A stretch of 64,000 nt of DNA from NCBI RefSeq assembly GCF_009647605.1, contig NZ_WJIF01000004.1, positions 196,435-260,434 of the forward strand, read 5' to 3'. Made by a program: the position numbers and the translations under genes. Below are positions 18,143 to 26,330 of this stretch, one piece after another. Source of the stretch: Agromyces agglutinans (lineage in GTDB: Bacteria > Actinomycetota > Actinomycetes > Actinomycetales > Microbacteriaceae). The notes under the pieces are model-generated. The model was not told where the DNA came from. It did no database searches and saw only the letters and a program-made list of their open reading frames with translations. Numbering within the stretch: position 1 is the stretch's first letter; every line of letters begins with the position of its first letter.

Positions 18143-18168
18143 GAACGCCGGCCCTCGGGCCGGCGTTC
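18143..18168 (+). terminator. Hairpin terminator after the cold-shock gene
   Basis: A perfect 12-bp stem, GAACGCCGGCCC paired with GGGCCGGCGTTC, with a very short loop. It is followed by GTCGTCTG rather than a clear T-run, as is common in high-GC actinobacteria. Confidence 0.7.
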
Positions 18169-18197
18169 GTCGTCTGCGGGGGTTCGGGTCCGTGTCG

Positions 18198-18491
18198 TCA
18201 GCTGTCGGTCGGCTGCTCGTGCCGCGTATGCGCGCGCCCGAGGTGCCGCCCGAGCAGGAAGCTCAGCGTGAGCAGGCCGACGATCGTGACGAACGTTCCG
18301 AAGACGGCAGCGTGCGACAGCATGACGAACCCCGGCGGGAACAGCACGCTGCTCGCGAGCGGCTGGTAGGCGAACCATCCGAACGTTGCGCTCGGGGTGG
18401 CCACGACCGCCCAGGTCGTCATGACGGCGCCCGCGATGGTCAGGGCGCCGGCGGCGACCCAGGCGGCGGTGGCGGCGCGAGAACGGTTCAT
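18198..18491 (-). CDS. Small membrane protein of unknown function
   Basis: 97 residues from the ATG at 18491 (MNRSRAATAAW); an in-frame start at 18521 is less likely because it adds only charged residues. There are three predicted membrane segments: AAWVAAGALTIAGAVMTTWAVVA, a middle hydrophobic stretch around PLASSVLFPPGFVML, and FGTFVTIVGLLTLSFLLG. It has a histidine-rich, charged tail. No named family is recognised. It lies 33 bp from another tiny membrane-protein gene on the same strand. Confidence 0.6.
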   Translation of the reverse strand: MNRSRAATAAWVAAGALTIAGAVMTTWAVVATPSATFGWFAYQPLASSVLFPPGFVMLSHAAVFGTFVTIVGLLTLSFLLGRHLGRAHTRHEQPTDS

Positions 18492-18524
18492 GGGCACATC
18501 ATCCTGCTCAATTCGTCTCACCCG

Positions 18525-18716
18525 CTATTCGTCATTCCGGGGTTCGGCCGTGCGTGCGCGGCGGCCGCCCCGCGCGACGATGATCACCGCGGAAGCTACC
18601 GGAATCGCGGCCATCAGCAGGTAGATCGGCCGCCCGAAGACCACCGCGAGGATGAGCGCGATTACGGCGATGGTGATCGCGACGACGAGGATGACCGTCC
18701 GCGTTGAGAGACCCAT
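18525..18716 (-). CDS. Tiny two-helix membrane protein
   Basis: 63 residues: TVILVVAITIAVIALILAVVFG forms the first helix, IYLLMAAIPVASAVIIVA the second, then a basic and acidic tail. No named family. It is probably co-transcribed with the next small membrane protein gene downstream. Confidence 0.6.
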   Translation of the reverse strand: MGLSTRTVILVVAITIAVIALILAVVFGRPIYLLMAAIPVASAVIIVARGGRRARTAEPRNDE

Positions 18717-18786
18717 GGCGGAACGCTAGCAGCGCGGCCCGCCCAGCGCGGTGGTGAGGTCGCGCATCGCGTGGGAGGCTCGGGGT

Positions 18787-19806
18787 GTGGACTTCATGGA
18801 CATGCCGCAGATCGGCCCGATCGACGTCGAACCCGACGTGATCGCGGCGAAGGGCGAACCGCTCGACGTGCTGCTCGCCCGGCTCGGTGCGCCGGCGCCG
18901 AATCCGGTCGACAATGGGCCGGATGACACGGAGCCGGTGCCGAGCGATGGATGGCGCGTGCTCGACGATCGCCACGGGTTCGTGCTCGGGGCGCCGGCCG
19001 ATGGCGATGGCGCGCGTTGGCGGGTCGCGCGGCTCGATGTGTCGTCGGATGCGCTCGCAGGAGGTCGCCTGCACGTCTATCCCGACCAGCACGCGCTCCG
19101 CCCGAGCCGACGGAATCGAGGCCGGGGGCTCGAGTTGCGGTGGCCCGAGGTGACCAGGTCCGATCCGGATCTCGACCACCTCTGGATCGATGTCGTGAAC
19201 ACGGGCGACGAGCGGTGGATCCCGAACGGTGATGGGTTCTACGTCACAGCAACGCTCGTCGGTCCGGGTCGGGATGGCGGCTCCTTCGCGTTCGTCGCGG
19301 GACGCGAGGGCGAGAGCGCCGTTCCCCTCGACCCGGGCGAGCACGGGCGCGTGAGGGCACGTCTCGCGATGAGCGGGCTCGACGACCTCGAGCCCGCGGA
19401 ATACGAGGTGCATGCGTGGCTGATGGACCTCTCGATTCGCACGAGCGAGCCGCTCCGCGTGCAGCTCACGCCTGAGTGGATCGCGCGTCGTCGCGCCGAG
19501 GCGGCACCGCGTCGACCTCCACCCGATGAACGTGCACATCTCGAGTCCCGCCTCGCCATGCTGCGTGCGATGGTCGCGGCACGCGCGCAGCTGCCCCAGA
19601 TCGTCGAATTGCTGCTCGAGCCCTCGCCCGACCGCGGAGCGTCGATCGACCGGATCGCCGAGTTGCTCGGCTGCTCGCCGGCCGATGCGCGGGGCGTCTA
19701 CATGATGTCCCTCGACCGATTCGACCGCCATGGGCCGGACCGGCTCGCGATGGAGTTGCAACAACTCGAACGGGCGCTGAGTGGGCAGGAGGCGCCCGGC
19801 GGCTGA
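18787..19806 (+). CDS. Uncharacterised protein with a GyrA/ParC-like C-terminal helical segment
   Basis: 339 residues from the GTG at 18787, which has GGGAGG 8 bases upstream; ATG at 18796 is an alternative. The first ~230 residues look like a beta-rich fold (RVARLDVSSDALAGGRLHVY; LDHLWIDVVNTGDERW; a possible immunoglobulin-like domain). The last ~90 residues are helical: RIAELLGCSPADARGVYMMS followed by an ELQQLERAL heptad run. That order resembles the helical C-gate region of type IIA topoisomerase A subunits. There is no catalytic tyrosine domain, so it is not a topoisomerase. Function unknown; cytoplasmic. Confidence 0.65.
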   Translation: MDFMDMPQIGPIDVEPDVIAAKGEPLDVLLARLGAPAPNPVDNGPDDTEPVPSDGWRVLDDRHGFVLGAPADGDGARWRVARLDVSSDALAGGRLHVYPDQHALRPSRRNRGRGLELRWPEVTRSDPDLDHLWIDVVNTGDERWIPNGDGFYVTATLVGPGRDGGSFAFVAGREGESAVPLDPGEHGRVRARLAMSGLDDLEPAEYEVHAWLMDLSIRTSEPLRVQLTPEWIARRRAEAAPRRPPPDERAHLESRLAMLRAMVAARAQLPQIVELLLEPSPDRGASIDRIAELLGCSPADARGVYMMSLDRFDRHGPDRLAMELQQLERALSGQEAPGG

Positions 19807-19871
19807 GCCGCGCTTGCCGTCGGGCACGCCCGCTGCGAGAGTGAGGCCACGAACATCATTGGGGGAGATGC

Positions 19872-21308
19872 ATGTCCGATCAGCAGCGCACTGGGCTCAG
19901 TACCGACGATATGGCGCGGGCGGTGGCCTCGCTGAGTTCGCCCGACACCGTTCCATCACCGTTCGGTGATCTTCGCTTCTTCGACGGGCTGCCGCTGCCC
20001 GAGACGGTCTCGACCGCGTACGATGCGCTCGACCTGATGCGGGCGATCGAGGTGTTCCTGAACGCGGTGCCCGGCGCCTCGCTGGTGGCGTTCCGCAACG
20101 GACTTCGGGCGGCCGGTATCGGCACGCCCCGCCAGATCGGCATCACCGAACCGCGGGCGACGTCGAAGGCGCTCTTCCTGACGCCGAACACGGAGACGAC
20201 GTACGGCGTCACGATGCTCGACCTGAAAGCCTGGGGCCCCACAGTCATCGAGGCGCCACCGCAGTCGCTCTGCGTCGTCGACGACTTCTGGTTCCGGTAC
20301 GTGGCCGACATGGGCATCGCCGGCCCCGATCGCGGGGCGGGCGGGAAATACCTGTTCCTCCCGCCGGGCTACGACGGCGAGGTGCCCGACGGGTACTTCG
20401 CGTACCGCACGCCCACGTACACGAACTTCGTCGTGCTGCGGGCCCTCGGCGGCGTGCCGGCCATGAAGCAGACGCGGATCTACCCGTTGGCCGAGGCCGA
20501 CAACCCCGAGGCGAACGAGTTCGTCAATCTCGCGGAAGCCCCGTTCAACACGGTGCACGCCAACGACTTCTCGTTCTACGAGGAGGTCGCCGCGCTCGTG
20601 CAGGAGGAGCCGGTCGAGGCGCTCGACGCCGAACGTGCCGGACAGCTCGCCGGCATCGGCATCGTGCAGGGACAACCCTTCGCCCCGGATGCCCGACTCA
20701 GGGGCATCCTCGAGCAGGCGGCCCCGATCGCCGCCGGCATCGCGCGCGTGATCGCGTACGCGCCGCGCGATCCCGATGCGGTGCTGTACGGCTCCTGGCG
20801 CAACGGCTTCGTCGGCGGCAGCTACGAGTTCCTCAGGAACGGTGCGCGCCTGCTCGATGCCCGTACCCAGTTCCACTACCTCGCCACGGTGATCACGCCG
20901 GCGATGGCGCACGCCCAGGTCGGGGCCGGTTCGGCGTACGCCTACACGGTGCACGATGCGAACGGCGACCTGCTCGACGGCGCCCGCACCTACCGCCTGC
21001 ACGTCGACGCGAACCCGCCGGCGAAGAACTTCTGGGCCGTCGACGTCTATGACACCCAGACCCGGTCGCTGCTCGTCGTGCCGTCAACGCCGTACCCCGC
21101 GGTCGCCAGCAACGACGGCAAGGTCCAGGCCAACGACGACGGCTCGTACGACCTCTACTTCGGGCCGACCCCTCCCGAGGGCAAGGAATCGAACTGGGTC
21201 GAGACGATCCCCGGCAAGGCGTGGTTCCAGCTCTTCCGCATCTACGGTCCGCTCGAGGCCTGGTTCGACCAGACCTGGCGGCTCAACGAGTTCGAACCGA
21301 TCGACTGA
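19872..21308 (+). CDS. DUF1254/DUF1214-domain protein
   Basis: 478 residues with GGGGGAG just before the ATG. The N-terminal DUF1254 part includes LFLTPNTETTYGVTMLDL and the C-terminal DUF1214 part includes PPAKNFWAVDVYDTQTRSLL, TPPEGKESNWVETIPGKAWF and FRIYGPLEAWFDQTW. These are diagnostic strings of the family. Here no signal peptide is seen. The family is widespread and its biochemical role is not established. It stands alone between unrelated genes. Confidence 0.85.
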   Translation: MSDQQRTGLSTDDMARAVASLSSPDTVPSPFGDLRFFDGLPLPETVSTAYDALDLMRAIEVFLNAVPGASLVAFRNGLRAAGIGTPRQIGITEPRATSKALFLTPNTETTYGVTMLDLKAWGPTVIEAPPQSLCVVDDFWFRYVADMGIAGPDRGAGGKYLFLPPGYDGEVPDGYFAYRTPTYTNFVVLRALGGVPAMKQTRIYPLAEADNPEANEFVNLAEAPFNTVHANDFSFYEEVAALVQEEPVEALDAERAGQLAGIGIVQGQPFAPDARLRGILEQAAPIAAGIARVIAYAPRDPDAVLYGSWRNGFVGGSYEFLRNGARLLDARTQFHYLATVITPAMAHAQVGAGSAYAYTVHDANGDLLDGARTYRLHVDANPPAKNFWAVDVYDTQTRSLLVVPSTPYPAVASNDGKVQANDDGSYDLYFGPTPPEGKESNWVETIPGKAWFQLFRIYGPLEAWFDQTWRLNEFEPID

Positions 21309-21355
21309 GGAGCATCCGCTCGTGCCACCGAGGCGCCGAGGCATCCGAACGGTCG

Positions 21356-22042
21356 TCAGCTTGCGTGCGACGGCACCGGGAGCGCGGAGCGCTGGAGCAG
21401 CCCCTGCGTGATTCCGCGGACGGTCAGCCACGCCAACGGTGCGGCGGCCAGGACGAGGATCTCGCCGAGGATGCTCAGCCACATCGCGGTACGGAACTGT
21501 TCGAGGTCCTGCGCGGCGAGTGACGTGCGGGTCGACAGCTGGATGACGACGCTGCCGCCGAGCCACAGCAGCCACCACGCGATCTGCCACGAGGGCCGAG
21601 CGCGCCCGGCCGCTCGCCAGAGATCGGAGATGTTCTGGTACGGGAACCAGAAGCTGATGACCGGAACGAACCAGGACCCGACGTGCCAACCCGGCGCGCG
21701 CCGCATCCGATCATCGACCTGCTTGGCTGCCCGATACTGCCAGATGACCCAGAGCACGCCGGTCGCGATGAGGACTGCCGACGACAGGATGGCGACCAGG
21801 AAGCCGCTCTGGTCGTACAGGTCGATCATGACGATGGCCGACTCGGAACCGCCGAGGTAGCTCGTCGCCGCGCTCACCCCGAACAGCTCGATGCCGATGG
21901 TGAGGATGGACATGACGCCGCAGACGATCAGGAGCAATTGCGTGGCGAAGGCGAGCTTGGCGGGGGCGGCGGGAGTCCTCGTCGATGATCCGGCGCGTGC
22001 AGCGGGCGCGCCTTCGGTTGGCGGCGTCGGGGCGATGGTCAT
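21356..22042 (-). CDS. DUF4328-domain membrane protein
   Basis: 228 residues; GGAGG precedes the ATG. After a proline- and alanine-rich cytoplasmic N-terminus there are about five membrane helices. The block WHVGSWFVPVISFWFPYQNISDLWRAA, between helices 3 and 4, is the DUF4328 signature (WFVP..N..P...+.LW). The role of this family is unknown. It converges on the DUF1254 gene. Confidence 0.78.
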   Translation of the reverse strand: MTIAPTPPTEGAPAARAGSSTRTPAAPAKLAFATQLLLIVCGVMSILTIGIELFGVSAATSYLGGSESAIVMIDLYDQSGFLVAILSSAVLIATGVLWVIWQYRAAKQVDDRMRRAPGWHVGSWFVPVISFWFPYQNISDLWRAAGRARPSWQIAWWLLWLGGSVVIQLSTRTSLAAQDLEQFRTAMWLSILGEILVLAAAPLAWLTVRGITQGLLQRSALPVPSHAS

Positions 22043-22208
22043 CGGTCGGTTTCCTCCGGATTCTGGCTTCGACAGCGCGTGCGATCCGGACGGCTCATCG
22101 TTGGACCGCGTGCCACTCTAGTGATCCGCACAGGCCGGCAGCGGCCCTGGGGACATCCTGTGGAATCTGGGCATCCGGGTTGCGAGCACGGACACGCGAT
22201 AATGAAGC

Positions 22209-22478
22209 ATGTCCTCCTCTGTCGAGCGAAGCTCCAATCCGACTGCCTGGGCCGCGTTCTGGGTCGCGCTGGCCGGCCTCGTGCTCATGCCCATCCCGCT
22301 GTTCATCGGGCTGATCGTCGGTGGCGGACTCTCCGTCATCGCCGCCGTGCTCGCCGTGATCGCCCTCCTGAAGGGGCTCTCGCGCAGCGGCAAGGGCATC
22401 GCGCCCGTCGTCTTCGCCGCGATCTTCATCGCCCTCACGTGGGGCGGCATCTCCGTCGGCGGCGGCGTCATCTGGTAG
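22209..22478 (+). CDS. Small membrane protein
   Basis: 89 residues with three hydrophobic segments: AAFWVALAGLVLMPIPLFIGLIVGG, SVIAAVLAVIALLKG and IAPVVFAAIFIALTWGG. It resembles DUF4190-type small membrane proteins but is not assigned. A GATAAT box ends 5 bases before the ATG, suggesting a leaderless transcript. Confidence 0.65.
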   Translation: MSSSVERSSNPTAWAAFWVALAGLVLMPIPLFIGLIVGGGLSVIAAVLAVIALLKGLSRSGKGIAPVVFAAIFIALTWGGISVGGGVIW

Positions 22479-22487
22479 GTCAGGCGG

Positions 22488-23384
22488 CTATCTACTTCCA
22501 GTAGCGGTGCGGTCATGCGCGGCCAGGAAATCGAGGACGACCGGCCGCACCAGTTCCGGAAGCTGGGCGTGGACGGCGTGCCCGCCGCCGGGAACCGTCA
22601 CTGTGGTGACCTCCCGCAGCATCCCACGGAGCCGGGATGTCGCAGCCTCGGGCCTGCTGAGCACGGATTCGCCGCCGAAGACCGCGAGGGTCGGCGCGGT
22701 GATGCGCGCCAGTTCGTCAGCGTGCAGCACTCGTGCCCAGCCGAGCCCGGGGCGGTAGCGCATCGCCGCACGCGCGACCGCCTTCTCTTCGTCGGTCAAC
22801 GACACGCCGGGCGTCAGCCATTCCGACAGCCGGCGCCAGCCGGACTCGGTCGGGCGGGCCGACAGTGCCGCGAATCGCAGCAGCGCCGTGGTCCGCGGGC
22901 GCACGATGAACCCGTTGGGCTCGATGAGCGTGAGCGATGCCGGGCTTCGGCGCGCGTGCATCGCCACGATCGCCGCGATCCATGCACCGTGCGATTCGCC
23001 GAGGAGATGGGCCTCGTCCAGCTCGAGTCCTGACATCAACTCGTCGAACCAGGCCCCGACGTCGGCCTCGGTGGCGTACGGCCGGGTCTGGATGCTGCGG
23101 CCCGCCGTACCGAGGATGTCCACCGCGAGCACCTCACGATCGCGTGCGAGATCCTCGATCGCGAAGTGCCACGACAGTCCCGAACCGTTCAACCCGTGGA
23201 AGAGGATGAGCGGCGTCCGTCGATCATTCCCTGAGCGCAGCACCCGCGTCGTCCCGAACGACGTCTCGACGTCGATCTTCTCGGCGGCCATCGGCCACAG
23301 CGCTTCCATGGAGTCGTACGCGCGGAGATACGTCTCGCGAGCGGGCGCGCTCGCGAACGTTCCAACCTTCGATGATCGGGTCAT
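22488..23384 (-). CDS. Alpha/beta hydrolase controlled by the adjacent TetR regulator
   Basis: 298 residues from the ATG at 23384, preceded by AAGGAGG. The catalytic pattern is complete: oxyanion region ILFHGLNGSGLSW, nucleophile elbow AHLLGESHGAWIA (serine near residue 137), acid probably in PTLAVFGGESVL, and histidine in VTVPGGGHAVHAQ. It is divergent from a TetR-family gene with a double palindrome between them, so its expression is probably derepressed by a small-molecule ligand that may also be its substrate. The substrate is unknown. Confidence 0.85.
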   Translation of the reverse strand: MTRSSKVGTFASAPARETYLRAYDSMEALWPMAAEKIDVETSFGTTRVLRSGNDRRTPLILFHGLNGSGLSWHFAIEDLARDREVLAVDILGTAGRSIQTRPYATEADVGAWFDELMSGLELDEAHLLGESHGAWIAAIVAMHARRSPASLTLIEPNGFIVRPRTTALLRFAALSARPTESGWRRLSEWLTPGVSLTDEEKAVARAAMRYRPGLGWARVLHADELARITAPTLAVFGGESVLSRPEAATSRLRGMLREVTTVTVPGGGHAVHAQLPELVRPVVLDFLAAHDRTATGSR

Positions 23385-23401
23385 CCTTCTCCGCCTCCTT
23401 T

Positions 23402-23419
23402 GTGATACGAACGTATCAC
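23402..23419. promoter_or_regulatory. TetR-type operator 1, perfect palindrome
   Basis: GTGATACG-AA-CGTATCAC, 8-bp arms around a 2-bp centre, between the hydrolase and TetR genes. It is a typical binding site for a TetR-family homodimer. Confidence 0.75.
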
Positions 23420-23424
23420 TATGC

Positions 23425-23440
23425 TGATATGACCGTACCA
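23425..23440. promoter_or_regulatory. TetR-type operator 2, degenerate copy
   Basis: TGATATG-AC-CGTACCA repeats operator 1 with three changes and lies 22 bp away centre to centre, about two helical turns. A pair of dimers could bind the same face of the DNA. It ends 7 bp before the TetR start codon, consistent with autoregulation. Confidence 0.6.
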
Positions 23441-23447
23441 TGAAGGG

Positions 23448-24050
23448 ATGCCCCGTCTGGCCGACCACGATCACCGCCGCCGACAGATCACGGATGCCGC
23501 GCGTCGCGTGGTCGCGCGTGGCGGCCTGCCGGCCGCGACGTTCCAATCCATCGCCGCAGAAGCCGACCTCTCGGTCCGGCTCGTGCAGTACTACTTCGGA
23601 ACGAAGGACGACGTGCTGCGGGCGACGAGGCAGGCTGTGGCCGCCGACGCCGCCCTCCACATCGCGTCCGCCGTCTCCGAGGCTGCGGACGCGGACGCGG
23701 CAGACCCTCGCGAGGTCATCCGGGCGATCCTGCTCGAGGTTCTCCCCGTCGACGCCGCGCGCCGCGACGACTCGATGGTGCTGAACGCCTTCTTCTTCGA
23801 CGAGATCACCGGCGGCGCCTCCGACGCGCCCTCGCGCGATGCCGCAGGTGCCGCGAACTATCTCGAGACCCTTGTGCGCGATCGGATCGTGCTGACCGGA
23901 ACCGACCGCCGCACCGCTGAAATCGACGCTCGGCTCATCGTCGCGGCGGCATCCGGTCTCGCCCAGGCCATGCTCGCGGACCGCGAGCTCGCGCCGCAGG
24001 CGGGAGAGCTGCTCGATCGGCTGCTCGACCGCATGCTGACGCACCGGTGA
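23448..24050 (+). CDS. TetR-family transcriptional regulator
   Basis: 200 residues. The N-terminal HTH is clear: RRRQITDAARRVVARGGL, then SIAAEADLSVRLVQYYFGTK, whose recognition helix and YYFGTKDDVL are typical of the family. The C-terminal helical ligand-binding domain (about 60-200) has no assignable ligand. It probably represses the divergent hydrolase gene and itself through the two palindromes in the 63-bp gap. The gene lies 86 bp upstream of the lactonase gene, which may have its own promoter. Confidence 0.92.
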   Translation: MPRLADHDHRRRQITDAARRVVARGGLPAATFQSIAAEADLSVRLVQYYFGTKDDVLRATRQAVAADAALHIASAVSEAADADAADPREVIRAILLEVLPVDAARRDDSMVLNAFFFDEITGGASDAPSRDAAGAANYLETLVRDRIVLTGTDRRTAEIDARLIVAAASGLAQAMLADRELAPQAGELLDRLLDRMLTHR

Positions 24051-24136
24051 GAGCGGGCGAAGTGACCCGGTGGTATCTCGCTGACTCGAAAGGCAACCCC
24101 GTCGGCGACCCGCGACGTCGGTCATACGATCGAGGC

Positions 24137-25162
24137 ATGACCTCCTCCCTCGTGCTCGTGGCGAACTCCGGCGACGACTCCATCTCGACGTTCCACCTGC
24201 AGGATGGCGCGCTCGAGCGCATCGCCGTCACCGAAGGGCTCACGGGCACCTCGACGTTCGTGGTCGATGCCGACCGTGACCTCGTCTACGCGGGCGTGAA
24301 GGGCGACGTTCCCGGCATCGTCACGCTCGCGCTCGACCGCGCGACCGGACGCCTCACCCCGCAATCGCGTCTCGACCTTCCCGACGGCGGCATGAACTAC
24401 CTCGCCCTCGCGCGCGGCGGCAGCGTGCTGCTCGGCGCCTCGTACGGCGGTGGCTATGGGATCAGTTCGACGGTCGTCGACGGTGTCGTGTCCGAGCCGA
24501 CGTCGCGCATCGAGTTCCCCAACCTGCACGCCGTGCTCCCGAGCGCCGACGGCCGGTTCGCGTACTTCGTCTCCCTCGGGGCCGACCTGCTCGCGCAGTA
24601 CGCGCTGTCATCGGATGCTTCGCTGACGCCCCTCGATCCGGCGACGGTCGCCGCCCCCGACGGCAGCGGCCCTCGCCACCTCGTGCTGAACGCGGGCGGC
24701 GATGCCGTCTACGTGCTGACCGAGTTCTCGGGCGAGGTGCTCCACTACTCGCGCGATGCCGAGTCGGGCGTGCTGACCTTCCACGATGCCGCGTCGGCGG
24801 TCGACCCGTCGAAGAACCTCGGACACAGCGAGTTCGGCGCCGACCCGCTCGCGAACCATTACATCTGGGGCGCCGACCTGCACTTCGGCTCGGGCGACCG
24901 GTTCTTGTGGGCGTCGGAGCGCACCGAGAGCACGCTCGGCGCGCTTCCGATCGCAACGGATGCCTCGCCCTCGGCCGCGACGAGCTTCACGGTGACCGAG
25001 ACGCAGCCCCGCGGCTTCGCGATCAGCCCCGACGGGAAGTTCCTGGTCGCGGCAGGCGAGAGGTCGACCACCGTGTCGCTCTACGCGGTCGACGGCGACC
25101 GACTCGAGCTGCGGCAGCAGGCCGAGACGGGCAACGGCGCGAACTGGGTGCGGTTCGTCTGA
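24137..25162 (+). CDS. Lactonase-family beta-propeller protein (YbhE/6-phosphogluconolactonase-like)
   Basis: 341 residues. Repeated blades of a seven-bladed propeller are visible (LVYAGVKGDVPGIVTLALD, GPRHLVLNAGGDAVYVLTE, PRGFAISPDGKFLVAAGE, and a closing ETGNGANWVRF). GPRHL and PRGFAISPDGKFL are the best-conserved strings of the YbhE/Pgl family. Some members hydrolyse 6-phosphogluconolactone in the oxidative pentose phosphate pathway; others act on other lactones. The ATG at 24137 is chosen because a TACGAT -10 box ends 6 bases upstream (leaderless). No signal peptide. Confidence 0.85.
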   Translation: MTSSLVLVANSGDDSISTFHLQDGALERIAVTEGLTGTSTFVVDADRDLVYAGVKGDVPGIVTLALDRATGRLTPQSRLDLPDGGMNYLALARGGSVLLGASYGGGYGISSTVVDGVVSEPTSRIEFPNLHAVLPSADGRFAYFVSLGADLLAQYALSSDASLTPLDPATVAAPDGSGPRHLVLNAGGDAVYVLTEFSGEVLHYSRDAESGVLTFHDAASAVDPSKNLGHSEFGADPLANHYIWGADLHFGSGDRFLWASERTESTLGALPIATDASPSAATSFTVTETQPRGFAISPDGKFLVAAGERSTTVSLYAVDGDRLELRQQAETGNGANWVRFV

Positions 25163-25319
25163 CCCGGCCCGGACTGCGCGGGTCACCCGCGGGGAGGCGG
25201 TCAGCGCGAAGCCGCTCGCTCAGGACCGGACGGTCGAACCCCGCCAGGTCGATCAATTCCAGCTCGACTCCCGACGAGCAGCTCGTGGCGATCCTCGACT
25301 CGACGCGCTGAGTCTCGCG

Positions 25320-26243
25320 TCAGCGCACGCCCGCGACACCGTCGCGCAGCAGGGCGAAGAGGTCTCCGACCGGGCCGAGGTGCCCGAGCTTGTCGGGGTT
25401 CAGCTGGTTCGCGAACGAGCGCACCACGCCATCCTCGACGTGCAGGGCGAGCACCGAGAGCAGGGCTCCGTCACGGCCGCGGAAGAGCAGCGTCTGCTCC
25501 CCGTTCGCGACCGTCGGCTCGACCTGAACGCCGAGCGCCTCGCCGCGCCGCATGAGGCCGACGAGGAACCTGGCCACCGCGAGGTCGCCCGACACGGGCT
25601 GCTGGATCGCGGGCGCGTTGCCGCCGCCGTCGGCCGTCATCACCACGTCGGCGGCGAGGAGCCGCATGACTCCGTCGACGTCGCCATCGCGGAGCGCCTC
25701 GAGGAACTCGCCCGCGATCCGAGCGGCCTCCGAGGCATCCACCTCGAACCGCGCGCCGCCCGTAGCCAGCCGCTGCTTCGCGCGATGCATGATCTGACGG
25801 CACGCCGCCGGGTCGCGATCGACCATCTCGGCGATCTCGCGGTAGTCGTACCCGAGGGCCTCGTGCAGCACGAACACGGCCCGCTCGACTGGGCCGAGCC
25901 GCTCGAGCATCGTGAGCACGGCGAACGACATCGTCTCGTCGTGCTCGATGCGGTGGGCCGGGTCGGCGTCGTCGACGAGCAACGGCTCGGGCAGCCAGGG
26001 GCCGACGTACAGCTCGCGGGTGTGACGGGCCGATCGGAGCACATCGATCGAGAGCCGCGTCGCGACGGTCGACGCGAAGGCGTCGGCGCGATCGATCGGG
26101 TCGCCGCCCTGCACGCGCTCGTGCATCCGCAGGAGTCCCGTCTGCACGACGTCCTCCGCCTCGCTCACGCTGCCGAGCATGCGGTACGCGATGGAGAACA
26201 TGAGCGGTCGGAGCCGGGCGGCCTCGACGACGAGATCGACCAT
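25320..26243 (-). CDS. ECF41-type RNA polymerase sigma factor with SnoaL-like C-terminal domain
   Basis: About 307 residues from ATG 26243 (GTG at 26249 is also possible). Region 2 is MFSIAYRMLGSVSEAEDVVQ, region 4 is GPVERAVFVLHEALGYDYREIAEMV, and a C-terminal SnoaL-like domain follows. That domain carries the two hallmarks of the ECF41 group, DGGG (in ADGGGNAP) and NPDKL near the end. In ECF41 the C-terminal extension takes the place of an anti-sigma factor and tunes activity. As is usual for the group, the neighbouring gene encodes an epimerase/oxidoreductase target, here divergent. Confidence 0.92.
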   Translation of the reverse strand: MVDLVVEAARLRPLMFSIAYRMLGSVSEAEDVVQTGLLRMHERVQGGDPIDRADAFASTVATRLSIDVLRSARHTRELYVGPWLPEPLLVDDADPAHRIEHDETMSFAVLTMLERLGPVERAVFVLHEALGYDYREIAEMVDRDPAACRQIMHRAKQRLATGGARFEVDASEAARIAGEFLEALRDGDVDGVMRLLAADVVMTADGGGNAPAIQQPVSGDLAVARFLVGLMRRGEALGVQVEPTVANGEQTLLFRGRDGALLSVLALHVEDGVVRSFANQLNPDKLGHLGPVGDLFALLRDGVAGVR

Positions 26244-26276
26244 CCGCACAGCTTGTCACACGACTTTCGCGTCGGC

Positions 26277-26303
26277 TGTCACACCACGGCACGGTCGTTC
26301 GTC
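26277..26303 (+). promoter_or_regulatory. ECF41-type promoter of the epimerase gene
   Basis: TGTCACA, 16 bases, then CGTC, the promoter form described for ECF41 sigma factors. It lies 28 bp upstream of the epimerase ATG. A second TGTCACA at 26254-26260 has no correctly spaced CGTC. Confidence 0.8.
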
Positions 26304-26330
26304 GGAGGGGGTGAAGAGAGAGGACACATC

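Noticed and set aside
26254..26260. Second ECF41 -35 box TGTCACA
   Set aside because: The nearest CGTC is only 9 bp away; at 16 bp the sequence is TGTC, so it is not counted as a promoter.
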